A DNA stretch of 63,979 bases from Muricoccus pecuniae (GTDB lineage Bacteria > Pseudomonadota > Alphaproteobacteria > Acetobacterales > Acetobacteraceae): the NCBI RefSeq assembly GCF_014199205.1, contig NZ_JACIJD010000023.1, forward strand, positions 1-63,979, read 5' to 3'. Shown piece by piece: positions 36,667-46,278 of the stretch. Every line of letters begins with the position of its first letter. The stretch's first letter is position 1. The translations under genes were made by a program, and so were the position numbers. Below the pieces are notes generated by a model that ran no database searches, had not been told where the DNA came from, and was given only the letters and a program-made list of their open reading frames with translations.

Positions 36667-37268
36667 TGCGCGACCTGCGCGTCTGCTTCGTCGGCGACAG
36701 CCTGGTGAACGGCACGGGTAACGAGGAGGCCCTCGGCTGGGCCGGGCGGATCTGCCGCGCCGCCCGCGGCCGGGGCGTGCCGCTCACCCACTACGACCTG
36801 AGCGTGCGCCGCGACATTAGCGCGCTGATCCTGCGCCGCTGCGCCGTTGAGGTGGCGATTCGCCTGGACGGCGTGCCCTGCGACGGCCGGGTCGTGTTCT
36901 CCTTCGGAGCAAACGATGCGACCCACGAGGAGGGGCGGCCTCGCGTAGAGCCGGAGGCGACCCTGGCGAACGCGCGGGCGCTGCTGGGCTGGTCCCGGGC
37001 GCGCCACCCGACGCTGATGGTCGGGCCGCAGCCGCTGCCGGGGAGCGCGGCGCACGACGCGCGCATCGCCACCCTGTCGGCCGCGCTGGGGGATCTCTGC
37101 GGCGTGCTCGGCGTGCCCTTCCTCGACCTGCACGGGCCGCTGTCGGGCGACGCCGTCTGGCGCGCCGAGGCCCTGGCCGGCGACGGCGCGCATCCCAACG
37201 CGGGCGGCTACGCCAGGGCCGCAGCGCTCATCGAGGCATGGGACCCGTGGCGAAGTTGGACGGCCTAG
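36666..37268 (+). CDS. SGNH/GDSL-type hydrolase
   Basis: A 200-residue lipase/esterase-like hydrolase. Block I is FVGDSLVNGTGN with the nucleophile Ser (about residue 13). Block III is FSFGANDATHEEG. Block V carries the catalytic Asp and His in DGAHPNAGGYA near the C-terminus. No signal peptide is visible, so it acts in the cytoplasm. Translation is coupled to the GNAT gene (TGATG overlap). Such pairs suggest sequential acylation and deacylation of one substrate, which I infer and cannot name. Confidence 0.9.
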   Translation: MRDLRVCFVGDSLVNGTGNEEALGWAGRICRAARGRGVPLTHYDLSVRRDISALILRRCAVEVAIRLDGVPCDGRVVFSFGANDATHEEGRPRVEPEATLANARALLGWSRARHPTLMVGPQPLPGSAAHDARIATLSAALGDLCGVLGVPFLDLHGPLSGDAVWRAEALAGDGAHPNAGGYARAAALIEAWDPWRSWTA

Positions 37269-37387
37269 CACGTCGAACAACGCGCCAACGCGCCAACGCG
37301 CTCGCCCGCCTGACAACGGCGGCGTCGGCGTCGGCGTCGGCGGCGCGAGTTCGCAAAATTCACTCACTCCAGCAACAGGACACCACC

Positions 37388-38365
37388 ATGAGCATTCGCG
37401 TCGGCATCGTCGGGATCAGCGGCTTCGGCGGCGGCGAGGCGATGCGCCTCGTCGCGGGCCACCCGTCCTTCGAACTCACCTACGCCGCGGGCGAGGGTAG
37501 CGCCGGCAGCCGGTTGGCGGACCGCTTTCCCGGCGTGCCGGCCAAGCTGGCCGGGCTGGTGATCGAGAAGTGGGACCCTGCGACCCTGCCGAAGCTCGAC
37601 GTGCTGTTCGCGTCGCTACCCACGGGCGCCTCGGCCGAAGCCCTGGCGCGCGTCCCCGAGGAGGTGAAGATCGTGGATATCGGCGGCGACCATCGCTACG
37701 TCGAGGGCTGGGCATACGGCTTGGCCGACGTCTGGCCCTCCAAGATCGAGGGTCAGACCCGCGTTGCCAACCCCGGCTGCTTCCCCGCGGCGGTGCTGAC
37801 CGCGCTGGCGCCCCTGCTGGCCGAGGGGCTGATCGAGCCCGGCAACATCGTGGTGGACGCCAAGACCGGCATCTCCGGCGCCGGCCGGGGCGGCGCCGAC
37901 AGCCGGTTCAGCTACGCCGAGAGCAACGAGAACGTGGTGCCCTACGGCCTGCTCAAGCACGTCCACATGCCCGAGATAGCCCGCACGATTGAGCGGCTGA
38001 GCGGAGGCAGCGCGGCCGGGCTGGTGTTCACGCCGCACCTAGTGCCGATGACCCGCGGCGTGCTCGCCACCATCTACTGCCGTGGCCGCGCCACCACGGG
38101 CGGGTGCCTCGACGCGGCCCGGCGCTTCTACGCCGGGCGGGCGTTCGTCCGTGTGACCGACAGGCCGCCACAGACCAAATGGGCCACCGGCTCAAATCTC
38201 GCCTTCGTCAGCTACGCGGCCGACCCGGAGCGCGACTTGGTGATCGCGATGGGCGTGGTGGACAATCTCGGCAAGGGAGCGGCCGGCCAAGCGGTGCAGA
38301 ACGCGAACCTGATCTGCGGCCTGCCGGAAACCGCGGGACTGGACGGCGTACCTGTCTGGCCATGA
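37388..38365 (+). CDS. argC: N-acetyl-gamma-glutamyl-phosphate reductase
   Basis: ArgC reduces N-acetylglutamyl phosphate to the semialdehyde in arginine synthesis, using NADPH. The 325-residue protein starts at the ATG at 37388 and has the NADP site VGIVGISGFGGGEAMRLVAG. The catalytic Cys is in RVANPGCFPAAVL (about residue 131). Conserved HLVPMTRGVLATIY and TKWATGSNL-type segments follow. It is about 120 bases after the SGNH hydrolase, across a GTCGGC-type simple repeat at about 37319-37345, and may be a separate transcript. The chromosome presumably carries the main argC, which is an inference. Confidence 0.9.
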   Translation: MSIRVGIVGISGFGGGEAMRLVAGHPSFELTYAAGEGSAGSRLADRFPGVPAKLAGLVIEKWDPATLPKLDVLFASLPTGASAEALARVPEEVKIVDIGGDHRYVEGWAYGLADVWPSKIEGQTRVANPGCFPAAVLTALAPLLAEGLIEPGNIVVDAKTGISGAGRGGADSRFSYAESNENVVPYGLLKHVHMPEIARTIERLSGGSAAGLVFTPHLVPMTRGVLATIYCRGRATTGGCLDAARRFYAGRAFVRVTDRPPQTKWATGSNLAFVSYAADPERDLVIAMGVVDNLGKGAAGQAVQNANLICGLPETAGLDGVPVWP

Positions 38366-38474
38366 GGTTTTCGGCTCGCCTTCGCTGACAACGGCGCCGC
38401 GCCGAGGTTCGCGCTCCCTGCCGCCGGGGCGTTCTGGCAAACCTTTCGGTTTCCGGCCAAGGACGGGCGAAGGG

Positions 38475-39137
38475 TCAGCCCTGCTCCGCGGCCACGCTTG
38501 TTGCGGCTGCTTTGGCCGCCGCGAGCCCGGCGGCCGGGCTGGTCAACGGCGTCGCCTCTTCCCGGCAGAGCTCGGCGGCCCCGGCCATCGAGGCCTGGGC
38601 GAGTGCCACGCGGGTCGCCCCGTCCTGAATGGCAGCATCTGACGCCGCGGCGACCATGGCGAGGTAGCGGTCCCGCTCACCCGCTTTGAACGCCGCCCAG
38701 GCGTCGGCGACCAAGCGCACTTCTACCTCTGCCCCGGTCGCGCGGGCAGCCTCCTCGAACACCGCCCGCGTCGGCCCGAGCGTGGTCTCGACCGCGCACA
38801 GCGCCACGACCTTGCCACCCTCCCGCACGGCCTCCGCGGCGAATGCAGCGTCCAGGCGCAGCACCGGGACGGAGGCCATCCCCGCCACTGCCTGTGCCGC
38901 CGGTCCCAACGTCGAGCACGTCAGGAGCACCGCGTCGGCGCCTTCGGACAGGGCGAGAAGCGCTTCACCCGTCCGGGCCTCGATCTCCGGGGTCAGGCCA
39001 CCGTCGCGCTCGGCGTCAGCGAGCAGGTCGGCTCGTACCTCGTGGCGGAGCGTCCCGGCGCCGAGGCCGAGATCCCTCCCCGCGGCCTCGAAAACAGCAA
39101 TGTTGCTCTGGGCGGTGTGCAGGCAGGCGAGGCGCAC
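38475..39137 (-). CDS. Asp/Glu racemase-superfamily protein
   Basis: A 220-residue member of the Asp/Glu/hydantoin racemase superfamily with a GTG start and AAAGGA upstream. The first active-site Cys is in VLLTCSTLGPAA (about residue 74). The expected second Cys position reads RVALAQASMAGAA, which has no cysteine. The enzyme therefore may not racemise; this subset may act as a lyase, isomerase or another function. It is convergent with argC. The substrate cannot be inferred safely. Confidence 0.82.
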   Translation of the reverse strand: MRLACLHTAQSNIAVFEAAGRDLGLGAGTLRHEVRADLLADAERDGGLTPEIEARTGEALLALSEGADAVLLTCSTLGPAAQAVAGMASVPVLRLDAAFAAEAVREGGKVVALCAVETTLGPTRAVFEEAARATGAEVEVRLVADAWAAFKAGERDRYLAMVAAASDAAIQDGATRVALAQASMAGAAELCREEATPLTSPAAGLAAAKAAATSVAAEQG

Positions 39138-39309
39138 GGGGTCAGTCCTTTGCGGCAGCTTGCTGGTTCTACATCCAGCATGTTGTCATAGCGGCACGCC
39201 AGCGGCGCGCGTCTGATCTGTGAGTTCGCGCGTCTGTTCCGCACCCACACCGCCACTGCGGGCGGCATCGCCGGGAACCTCGCGGACGCGCGCGTCGAGG
39301 GCTGATCCA

Positions 39310-39724
39310 CCCCGCCCGTCACATCCGCATCCCGCGCTCCTGCCGGAGCCCAAAGCGATCCTGCTGCGCTTCCCACGCCCGCTGCCGATCCGCCTCGCGG
39401 TCCTCGCGCGCGCCGCGTCCCTGTCGCTCGGCCTCCAGCGCCCGCGCCACCCCGGCCATGCCCTCGCGCGCTCTCTCCCTCCGGTCCAGCCCGCCCGGCC
39501 TCCGCGCGCTGCAACACCTTGTCCGCGTCGTAGCCCAGCCGTTTCCCCGGCCGCCTCCGCGAAGGCCTGCAGCTCCGCCGCTACTGCGGGCGGCCTCCCG
39601 CTCCCACGCCTCCGCCTCCGCCTCCGCCACCGCCGCCCGCTCGCGAACCGCTGCCAGCTCTCCTCGCGGAGCATCCCGAGGACCGCGAGCGCCCGCTCGT
39701 ATCGTTCGCTCCCTGTCTTGCGGG

Positions 39725-39728
<4 letters not shown>
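39310..39728 (-). pseudogene. Frameshifted coiled-coil protein gene
   Basis: From an ATG at 39728 the frame reads MTRKTGSERYERALAVLGML and then falls apart. Coherent pieces continue in other frames: AVAEAEAEAWEREAARSSGG, VAAELQAFAEAAGE, GYDADKVLQRAEAGR and the clean C-terminus GMAGVARALEAERQGRGARE followed by EADRQRAWEAQQDRFGLRQE. Together they suggest a Glu/Arg/Ala-rich coiled-coil protein broken by several indels, helped by GGC-type microsatellite sequence. Alternatively, only the N-terminal or C-terminal part is expressed. It starts 3 bases beyond the aldo/keto reductase stop region, so it was once probably in that operon. Confidence 0.55.
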
Positions 39729-40708
<980 letters not shown>

Positions 40709-40802
40709 GGCGGAAACCTCCAGCGTTGCGGCCTGCAAGCTAGTCTTCCAATTCTCCGCGCTGTAGGGCTCAGACGGGCATGCAGCTTTTCAGGATCGGA
40801 AA

Positions 40803-41699
40803 ATGACCGAGTTGGTCTGGGACGACGCCCGCGTGTTCTTGGCGGTTGCGCGAGCGGGGACGCTGACCGGTGCGGCCCTTCAACTCGACGCCGGCGTGGC
40901 GACGGTGTCTCGACGGATCGAGCGGCTGGAGGCGGCGCTCGGCCTGCCGCTCTTTGCACGCCACGAGTCCGGCTACCGGCTGACCGATGAGGGCGAGGCG
41001 ATGCTGCCCCGGGCCGAGGCACTGGAGGACGCCATGCGCGCGTTCCGCAGCGTCGCCGAGGGCGAGGCGCAGGTGGCGGGGCTCGTGCGCCTCGCCACGG
41101 CCGAGAACCTGGCGAACCCGCTGATCATCCCGGCCCTCGCCCCGCTCCTGGCGCGTCACCCGGCCTTGCAGATCGAGGTGCTGACCAACGTGGCCACGGT
41201 CAACCTGCATCGCAGGGACGCCGACCTGGCCATCCGGATGGTGCGTCCCGAGCGGGGCCGCGTCGCCCTCCGGCGCATCGGCACGGTGGGCTTCGGGCTT
41301 TACGGAGCGCCTGCCTACATGGCGGGCCGGAGCGCAGCCCCCGACGACGGCGCTTTCGACGGCGACCGGTTCATCGGCTGGACGGAGCAGCACGGTCACC
41401 TGCCTGCCGCGCAGTGGCTGGAGCGGACCCTGCACGGCCGGCGCCCTGCTCTCGCCACCTCGACCCTGTCCGCGCAGCTCAGCGCCGCGCGGGCCGGGCT
41501 GGGCCTGGCGATCCTGCCACACTTCCTGGCGGCTGAGGCGGGGCTGGAGCGGGTGCGCGTCGAGCTGGGGCTGGATCAGCCGATCTGGCTGGCCGTCCAC
41601 GCCGACCTCGTGGCGTCGGCACGCGTCCGGGTCGTTGCCGACCACCTGACGGCGGCAGTCCAGTCCCGGCAAAATGTGCTGGCACAGGGGCAGCCCTAA
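40803..41699 (+). CDS. LysR-family regulator, divergent from the aldo/keto reductase
   Basis: A 298-residue LysR-type activator/repressor. The N-terminal winged helix is WDDARVFLAVARAGTLTGAA followed by VATVSRRIERLEAALGLPLF. The C-terminal periplasmic-fold domain should bind an unknown inducer. The 94-base gap to the reductase start is the expected shared operator. No T-N11-A box stands out in it. A 216-base gap beyond 41699 holds no gene. Confidence 0.92.
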   Translation: MTELVWDDARVFLAVARAGTLTGAALQLDAGVATVSRRIERLEAALGLPLFARHESGYRLTDEGEAMLPRAEALEDAMRAFRSVAEGEAQVAGLVRLATAENLANPLIIPALAPLLARHPALQIEVLTNVATVNLHRRDADLAIRMVRPERGRVALRRIGTVGFGLYGAPAYMAGRSAAPDDGAFDGDRFIGWTEQHGHLPAAQWLERTLHGRRPALATSTLSAQLSAARAGLGLAILPHFLAAEAGLERVRVELGLDQPIWLAVHADLVASARVRVVADHLTAAVQSRQNVLAQGQP

Positions 41700-41915
41700 A
41701 CTCGCTGGGCGAGGCTAACGAGCTTAGAAGGGGGCAGGCGAGCCTGGAGGCTGATGGGTCGAATGGCGAATGCTTGTATTTGGTTTTCGCACCAAGCCCT
41801 GTGATGCGCTTTATCGGGTAAGTGTTTAACAGTGCGATGCGGTCGGCGGCGTCCGGGGTGAGTGGGGCGCAGAACCAGGTTTGATCCAGCGTGAGTAACT
41901 GTTTTCAGCCCTTCT

Positions 41916-42281
41916 TCACGGAATACAAGAGGCGCCTTCCGGTCCCTGAGAGACTACGATCACCTCCTCCGACACGATCCGGCTGACAGAAGTCAGATCG
42001 ATGAAGTTGACGTGGTCCGGATCGACCTTCGTGCGGAAGTTCTTCGACAGGAATAGCGCGTCCATGTCCGCCATCGTGTCGAACCAGGCCTCGACCACTG
42101 CGTCGAAGCTGGGCTCGGGCCAGTTCGGCGCCGGGACCGGGTACGATATGACAAAGCGGCGGATGGTGGCCGCCTCCGGAATCGCGAACAACAGCGGTGC
42201 ATGGACGTCGCGTCGGTAGTCCTTGAACGCTTCGACGCTCATCCCGGAGCGTCGGCGGAAGCCGACCAACATTTTTATCAT
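41916..42281 (-). CDS. EthD-domain protein
   Basis: From the ATG at 42281 (GGAGATATCGC upstream) the 121-residue protein reads MIKMLVGFRRRSGMSVEAFK, RDVHAPLLFAIPEAATIRRF and EPSFDAVVEAWFDTMADMDA. That is the dimeric alpha-beta barrel EthD pattern found in ether-degradation clusters and many small oxygenase-like proteins. The longer frame to 42488 is antisense to the AraC gene. It is divergent from that AraC regulator, which likely controls it. Exact reaction unknown. Confidence 0.82.
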   Translation of the reverse strand: MIKMLVGFRRRSGMSVEAFKDYRRDVHAPLLFAIPEAATIRRFVISYPVPAPNWPEPSFDAVVEAWFDTMADMDALFLSKNFRTKVDPDHVNFIDLTSVSRIVSEEVIVVSQGPEGASCIP

Positions 42282-42393
42282 GCGATATCTCCATGGTGGG
42301 CTTGACCGGGCCAGCCGGTCGACGAGTGATAGCCCAGGCAGATGGGACGACTTATGCTTAGGATGCCCGATCCCTTTCGTGATCGTCCCCGAA

Positions 42394-43308
42394 ATGCCAC
42401 CTGACCTGCTTTCGGATGCACTTTCGGTCCTGTCTCCGGTCACCCACGTCGTGGGCGCCTTCGACCTGGGCGGGGACTGGGCAATCACCTACCCGGCGCA
42501 TGACGGGCTCAAGGTCTTCGCCGTGCTGACAGGGCGTGCATGGCTGCGTGTGGAGGGAGAGGCGGAGGCGCTCCTGCTTGAGACGGATGATTGTGCCATC
42601 TTGCCTAACGGGCGTCGGTTCGTCATCGCGCGTGACCTCGCCTTCTCCCCGGTTGGTATCGAGGCAATCCCCGCAACGGAGTGGCACGAGCGGGTCGCGA
42701 CGCTGGGGGGCGGCAAAGACACGATGCTGCTGGGGGGCCACTTCGCCTTCACGGGCGCGCAGACGGAGCTGCTTCTGGGGGCGATGCCGCCGATCCTCAG
42801 GCTGCGCGAAATGGCCGGACGAAACCATCTCCGCTGGGCTCTGGAACGGATGCGGGAAGAGTTGGCCGAGGCTGGACCAGGTAGTGTGTCGGTGGTCCGG
42901 CACCTTGCGCACCTGCTCCTTGTCCAGGCGCTGCGCCTTTACCTCGCATCCGGTGCCGGACGCACCACGGGCTGGTTGTTCGCGTTAGGCGACCCCAAGG
43001 TGGGGCGCGCCGCACGAGCGATCCACGCCGCACCGGCCGAACGGTGGACTTTGCCCCGACTTGCCAAGGTCGCCGGCATGTCGCGCTCCAAGTTCGCCGA
43101 GCGCTTCAAGGTACTCACTGGCACGTCACCGATGGACTACCTGACCCACTGGCGGATGCTGCTCGCCTGCCAGCATCTGAGGTCCGGACACGTTTCGGTG
43201 GGCAAGATCGGAGCAATGGTCGGATACGAGTCCGAGGCTGCATTCAGCACGGCCTTCAAGCGCGTGATCAGGTGCACGCCGCGACAGTACGGCAAGGATG
43301 CCGTGTGA
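42394..43308 (+). CDS. AraC-family regulator with cupin-like sensor domain
   Basis: I start at the ATG at 42394, although the ribosome binding site is weak and upstream in-frame starts exist. The 304-residue protein has an N-terminal cupin-type region (GLKVFAVLTGRAWLRVEGEA, ETDDCAILPNGRRFVIA). The C-terminal double HTH has WTLPRLAKVAGMSRSKFAER and VGKIGAMVGYESEAAFSTAF. This fits the AraC type with a small-molecule sensor. It is divergent from the EthD gene. The IS5 remnant begins just after it. Confidence 0.9.
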   Translation: MPPDLLSDALSVLSPVTHVVGAFDLGGDWAITYPAHDGLKVFAVLTGRAWLRVEGEAEALLLETDDCAILPNGRRFVIARDLAFSPVGIEAIPATEWHERVATLGGGKDTMLLGGHFAFTGAQTELLLGAMPPILRLREMAGRNHLRWALERMREELAEAGPGSVSVVRHLAHLLLVQALRLYLASGAGRTTGWLFALGDPKVGRAARAIHAAPAERWTLPRLAKVAGMSRSKFAERFKVLTGTSPMDYLTHWRMLLACQHLRSGHVSVGKIGAMVGYESEAAFSTAFKRVIRCTPRQYGKDAV

Positions 43309-43317
43309 AGGCCCGCA

Positions 43318-43680
43318 GCGCCGGCAGAGGAGACTGAGCGCGGGCAAGTTCTACGGCACCGACCTGAGCGATACGGTATGGGCACTCGTCGAGCCGCATC
43401 TGCTGCTAGCGAAAGCCGAGGGCCGTCCGCGCAGCACGCCCTTGCGTGCGGTGGTGGACGCTATTCTCTACCCGCTGCGGACGGGGTGCCAGTGGTGGCT
43501 GGCCTGCTGTTCGCCAGCAGGGTCGAGCGGGCCTCGGTCTCCGATCGATTTGCCGGTTTCAGGCTCGTTGGCGGACTGCGCTTCGCCCTCCCGGACCTGC
43601 GCATCCTTAGGACAGACGCCGGACACGAGGGCCGAAGCTCGCCTGCATGCTGAAGCGGCACGACGGCTACGATCTGCACA
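43318..43680 (+). pseudogene. IS5-family transposase remnant
   Basis: The frame from about 43340 (KFYGTDLSDTVWALVEPHLL, GRPRSTPLRAVVDAILYPLR, TGCQWW) matches the N-terminus of IS5-group transposases. Sequence beyond TGCQWW no longer matches and changes frame. A possible C-terminal scrap (KRHDGYDLHIVKRQRAF) lies at 43650-43700. No DDE core remains. It separates the AraC gene from a Tn3 remnant. Confidence 0.65.
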
Positions 43681-43779
43681 TCGTGAAGCGGCAGCGCGCG
43701 TTCTGGATCGGTGCGCGGCTGATTGCCCGGGCCGCGGCGGCGACGCGGCGGCCCCCCGGAGCAGGCCACGGTTCCTCGG

Positions 43780-44109
43780 TGTCGGCCATCACTCGTACGG
43801 GAACAGAGGGGATCGCGCGCACCAGTTTGGGCAAGAAGCGACGGATGCGGCAGTGTTGGGCGAGAAGTTCGTCGAGGTAGGGCTCAGCCGGCGGTCGTCG
43901 GACGAATCTTCGAGGGAAGTGCCGAGGAAGCGCACGGTGCCGAGCTGGACGGCGCAGCCCAGGCACATGTGGGCGCCGCGGCGCTCGGCCACAAAGGCAC
44001 GGTCGGTGTCGTCGAGGTGGAAGTGGCGGGCGAGTTGCTTGGAAGAGGGCTCGCTGGCGTAGCGGCGGTAGCGGCGCTCCTGCTCCTCGGTCAGGAAGGA
44101 AACTGGCAC
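43780..44109 (-). pseudogene. Tn3-family transposase N-terminal remnant
   Basis: From the ATG at 44109 the frame [20 protein letters not shown] followed by [20 protein letters not shown] and [15 protein letters not shown] is the DUF4158 start of Tn3 TnpA. After about residue 65 it is frameshifted, with a later piece ([20 protein letters not shown]) in another frame. Fewer than 110 codons of a roughly 1000-codon gene survive. Its start region overlaps the 3' end of the amidotransferase gene. Confidence 0.8.
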
Positions 44110-44936
44110 GCACGATCCTTTTCGGAACTGTCGGCCTCAGCCGCTGGCAGCAGACCCAATAACTTCCGCCACCGACTACCCCTACGGGTGCGAACAATTG
44201 GTCGGTGCATCGGCGGATGCCTCCAGTACTCCGCCAAGCCTGATGCCTCCAGCCAACGCTCGATAAACGCGTCCGCCGCGCTCATGAGCCGTGGTGCATG
44301 CCGGATTGCGTCGGCACGGAGGTTGCGGGGGTCAATCCCGGTGGCCGCCAGTTCGCACGCGTGCCCGACCAGCCAGCGTTCGAAATCACGACCGACCACT
44401 TCGGGATGGAATTGCAGCCCCAGGACGCGCGGCCCACGCGCGAAAGCTTGGTGACGGCAGAGCTCCGTCGAAGCCAGCAGTTCGCACCCGTCCGGGAGAT
44501 CGAACGTGTCGCCGTGCCAGTGGAGTACGGGGACGTCGGCCAACGCCGCCAGAGGCCCCGCCCGGCCGGCATTCGTCAACACCACCGGCGCCCAGCCGAT
44601 CTCCTTGCTCGGACCCGGATAGACGCGACCACCGAGCGCACGGGCGATCAACTGTGCACCGAGGCAGATGCCCAACGTCGGCAGGTCGGCCGCGAGGCGG
44701 CGTTCGAGGATGGCGATCTCGTCGGCGAGGAACGGGTAGGTGTCCACGTCGTAGACGCCGACCGGGCCACCGAGCACGACCAAGAGATCGGCCTCGACCG
44801 GATCGATGGCGCCGAGGTCGCACTCGGCCGCATCGTGGTAGTCGATGCGGTAGCCGGCCCGCTCAAGGGGGTCTGCGAAGCCACCGAGATCCTCGAAAGA
44901 GACGTGCCGGATGGCCAGGGCGGTGCGCTGAGGCAT
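44091..44936 (-). CDS. Class I glutamine amidotransferase-like protein, altered C-terminus
   Basis: A 281-residue GATase1 protein with Cys in [17 protein letters not shown] (about residue 91) and His/Glu in [15 protein letters not shown]. It resembles GMP synthase glutamine-hydrolysing domains that act alone on small molecules. The usual fold ends near [17 protein letters not shown]. The last 45 residues, ending [16 protein letters not shown], run into the Tn3 remnant and are probably a new tail from that insertion. It may be cotranscribed with the homoserine dehydrogenase gene 48 bases upstream. Confidence 0.85.
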   Translation of the reverse strand: MPQRTALAIRHVSFEDLGGFADPLERAGYRIDYHDAAECDLGAIDPVEADLLVVLGGPVGVYDVDTYPFLADEIAILERRLAADLPTLGICLGAQLIARALGGRVYPGPSKEIGWAPVVLTNAGRAGPLAALADVPVLHWHGDTFDLPDGCELLASTELCRHQAFARGPRVLGLQFHPEVVGRDFERWLVGHACELAATGIDPRNLRADAIRHAPRLMSAADAFIERWLEASGLAEYWRHPPMHRPIVRTRRGSRWRKLLGLLPAAEADSSEKDRACQFPS

Positions 44937-44983
44937 GGTGGTTCCAGGTGTGAGGGGCGGTAAGGGAGCGTCGGTCCTGCCGC

Positions 44984-45985
44984 CTAACGGCGGCGCATCA
45001 AGATGTGCTCCAGGTCCTTCAGCGCTGCGGCGGCCGTGGCCATCGGTTCGGGGCCGCAGCCGACCGCGAGGATCTCGCCCATCGCGTCCGTTGTCACCCT
45101 GATCGCCTTGTTCTTACCCTGCACCAGCGCGAAAGCGTCCGATGCCGGGTAGGTCCGCAATTCGACGCCCGCGTGCAGACCATCCCCCGAGCGGGCGAGA
45201 TGTCCAACGAGCTTCGGGACGAGCCCCGCCGCTCGCCACTCCTCCATCTGTGCCCGGGTCACGTTCTGGATGCCACCAACGGACAGGTCGTCGAGCGCGA
45301 GATCGGCCCCGAGCCCGAAATTGGCGAGGATCAGCAGCTTGCAGGCCGTGTCCCACCCCCCAGTGTCGAAGCTTGGGTCCGCCTCGGCGATGCCGGCCCG
45401 CTGGGCTCGGCGCAAAGCTTCGGCGAAGTCCAGACCCTGCTCCGCCATCGCCGTCAGCAGGTGGTTGCTGGTCGCGTTGAGGATGCCTTCGACCCGCAGG
45501 ACTTCGCAGCCCGCGAGGTTGTACTCCAGCAAGTCAATCGTCGGCAGCGCCGCGGCCGTCGCGCCGCTGATCTTGAGCGATACCTCGTTGCGCTCGGCCA
45601 GCGCGCGCAGGCCGCGCCCGTCGAAGACCAGCGCGCCTTTGGAGATGGCGATGGCGTGCCTGCCCGCGGCCAGCGCGGCTTTGATGTAGCCATAGCCCGG
45701 ACCGCCTGTGCGGAAGTCGGTCGGACCCGCTTCGATCAGCACGTCGACCGGCGCTGACGCCAAAACCGTGATACCCGAAAGGCCGGGGGTCAGTTCGTTC
45801 TCGGCCAGACGCCCTTCGCCGAGTCCGTCGTCGTTGATCGACCCCGCTCGCGACCCGCAAATGGCGGTCAACCTCACGTCCGCCTCGTAAAGGGCTTGGT
45901 AGCGTGCCCGCCGCGACAGGAGCAAGGCCGCGACTGCCTTGCCAACGCGACCGAACCCCGTGATGGCGACGTTCCAGCGACGCAT
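44984..45985 (-). CDS. hom: Homoserine dehydrogenase-like enzyme
   Basis: From the ATG at 45985 (GGAGAAGGAACC upstream) the 333-residue protein has the NAD(P) site WNVAITGFGRVGKAVAALLL, the KGALVFDGRGLRALAERNEV region and ISGATAAALPTIDLLEY. The signature continues in VEGILNATSNHLLTAM and ADPSFDTGGWDTACKLLILA. It lacks the C-terminal ACT domain of biosynthetic enzymes, so it may not be feedback inhibited. It could instead be a related oxidoreductase. The start of a VOC remnant lies upstream. Confidence 0.85.
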   Translation of the reverse strand: MRRWNVAITGFGRVGKAVAALLLSRRARYQALYEADVRLTAICGSRAGSINDDGLGEGRLAENELTPGLSGITVLASAPVDVLIEAGPTDFRTGGPGYGYIKAALAAGRHAIAISKGALVFDGRGLRALAERNEVSLKISGATAAALPTIDLLEYNLAGCEVLRVEGILNATSNHLLTAMAEQGLDFAEALRRAQRAGIAEADPSFDTGGWDTACKLLILANFGLGADLALDDLSVGGIQNVTRAQMEEWRAAGLVPKLVGHLARSGDGLHAGVELRTYPASDAFALVQGKNKAIRVTTDAMGEILAVGCGPEPMATAAAALKDLEHILMRRR

Positions 45986-46038
45986 GGTTCCTTCTCCGCC
46001 GTCAGCGAGCGAACGATCTTCCGATGTCGGCCAAGGCT

Positions 46039-46170
46039 TTAGTCCTCCCACTCCGCCGAGTTGCGGCCCTCCGGGCAGCCCAACAGGTCGCCGTAGAAGC
46101 GCCGGGCCGCAACGAGCTCGTGCACGGGGAAGGCGGGGTGAAAAGGCGTGGGGACGGCGGCGCTGTGCAT
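46039..46170 (-). pseudogene. VOC/glyoxalase-domain remnant
   Basis: From an ATG at 46170 the 43 residues [20 protein letters not shown] and [20 protein letters not shown] match the first beta-alpha-beta unit of VOC proteins, with the metal-ligand His in HPAFPVH. The frame stops at once after EWED, before the rest of the domain. The truncated gene is divergent from the LysR regulator at 46279. It was probably the original target of that regulator. Confidence 0.72.
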
Positions 46171-46278
46171 GGGAAAGGTCCTGAGATAGTCGTCGATTGA
46201 CGCCACCTTATGCATCATCTCCGCCGATGAAAAACGATGTGTGTTGATGCTCAGCATAACGTTTGGCTATGCTGGACC

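Noticed and set aside
37319-37345. GTCGGC simple repeat as a regulatory element
   Set aside because: Short microsatellite of high-GC DNA with no structure; noted only as possible slippage DNA.
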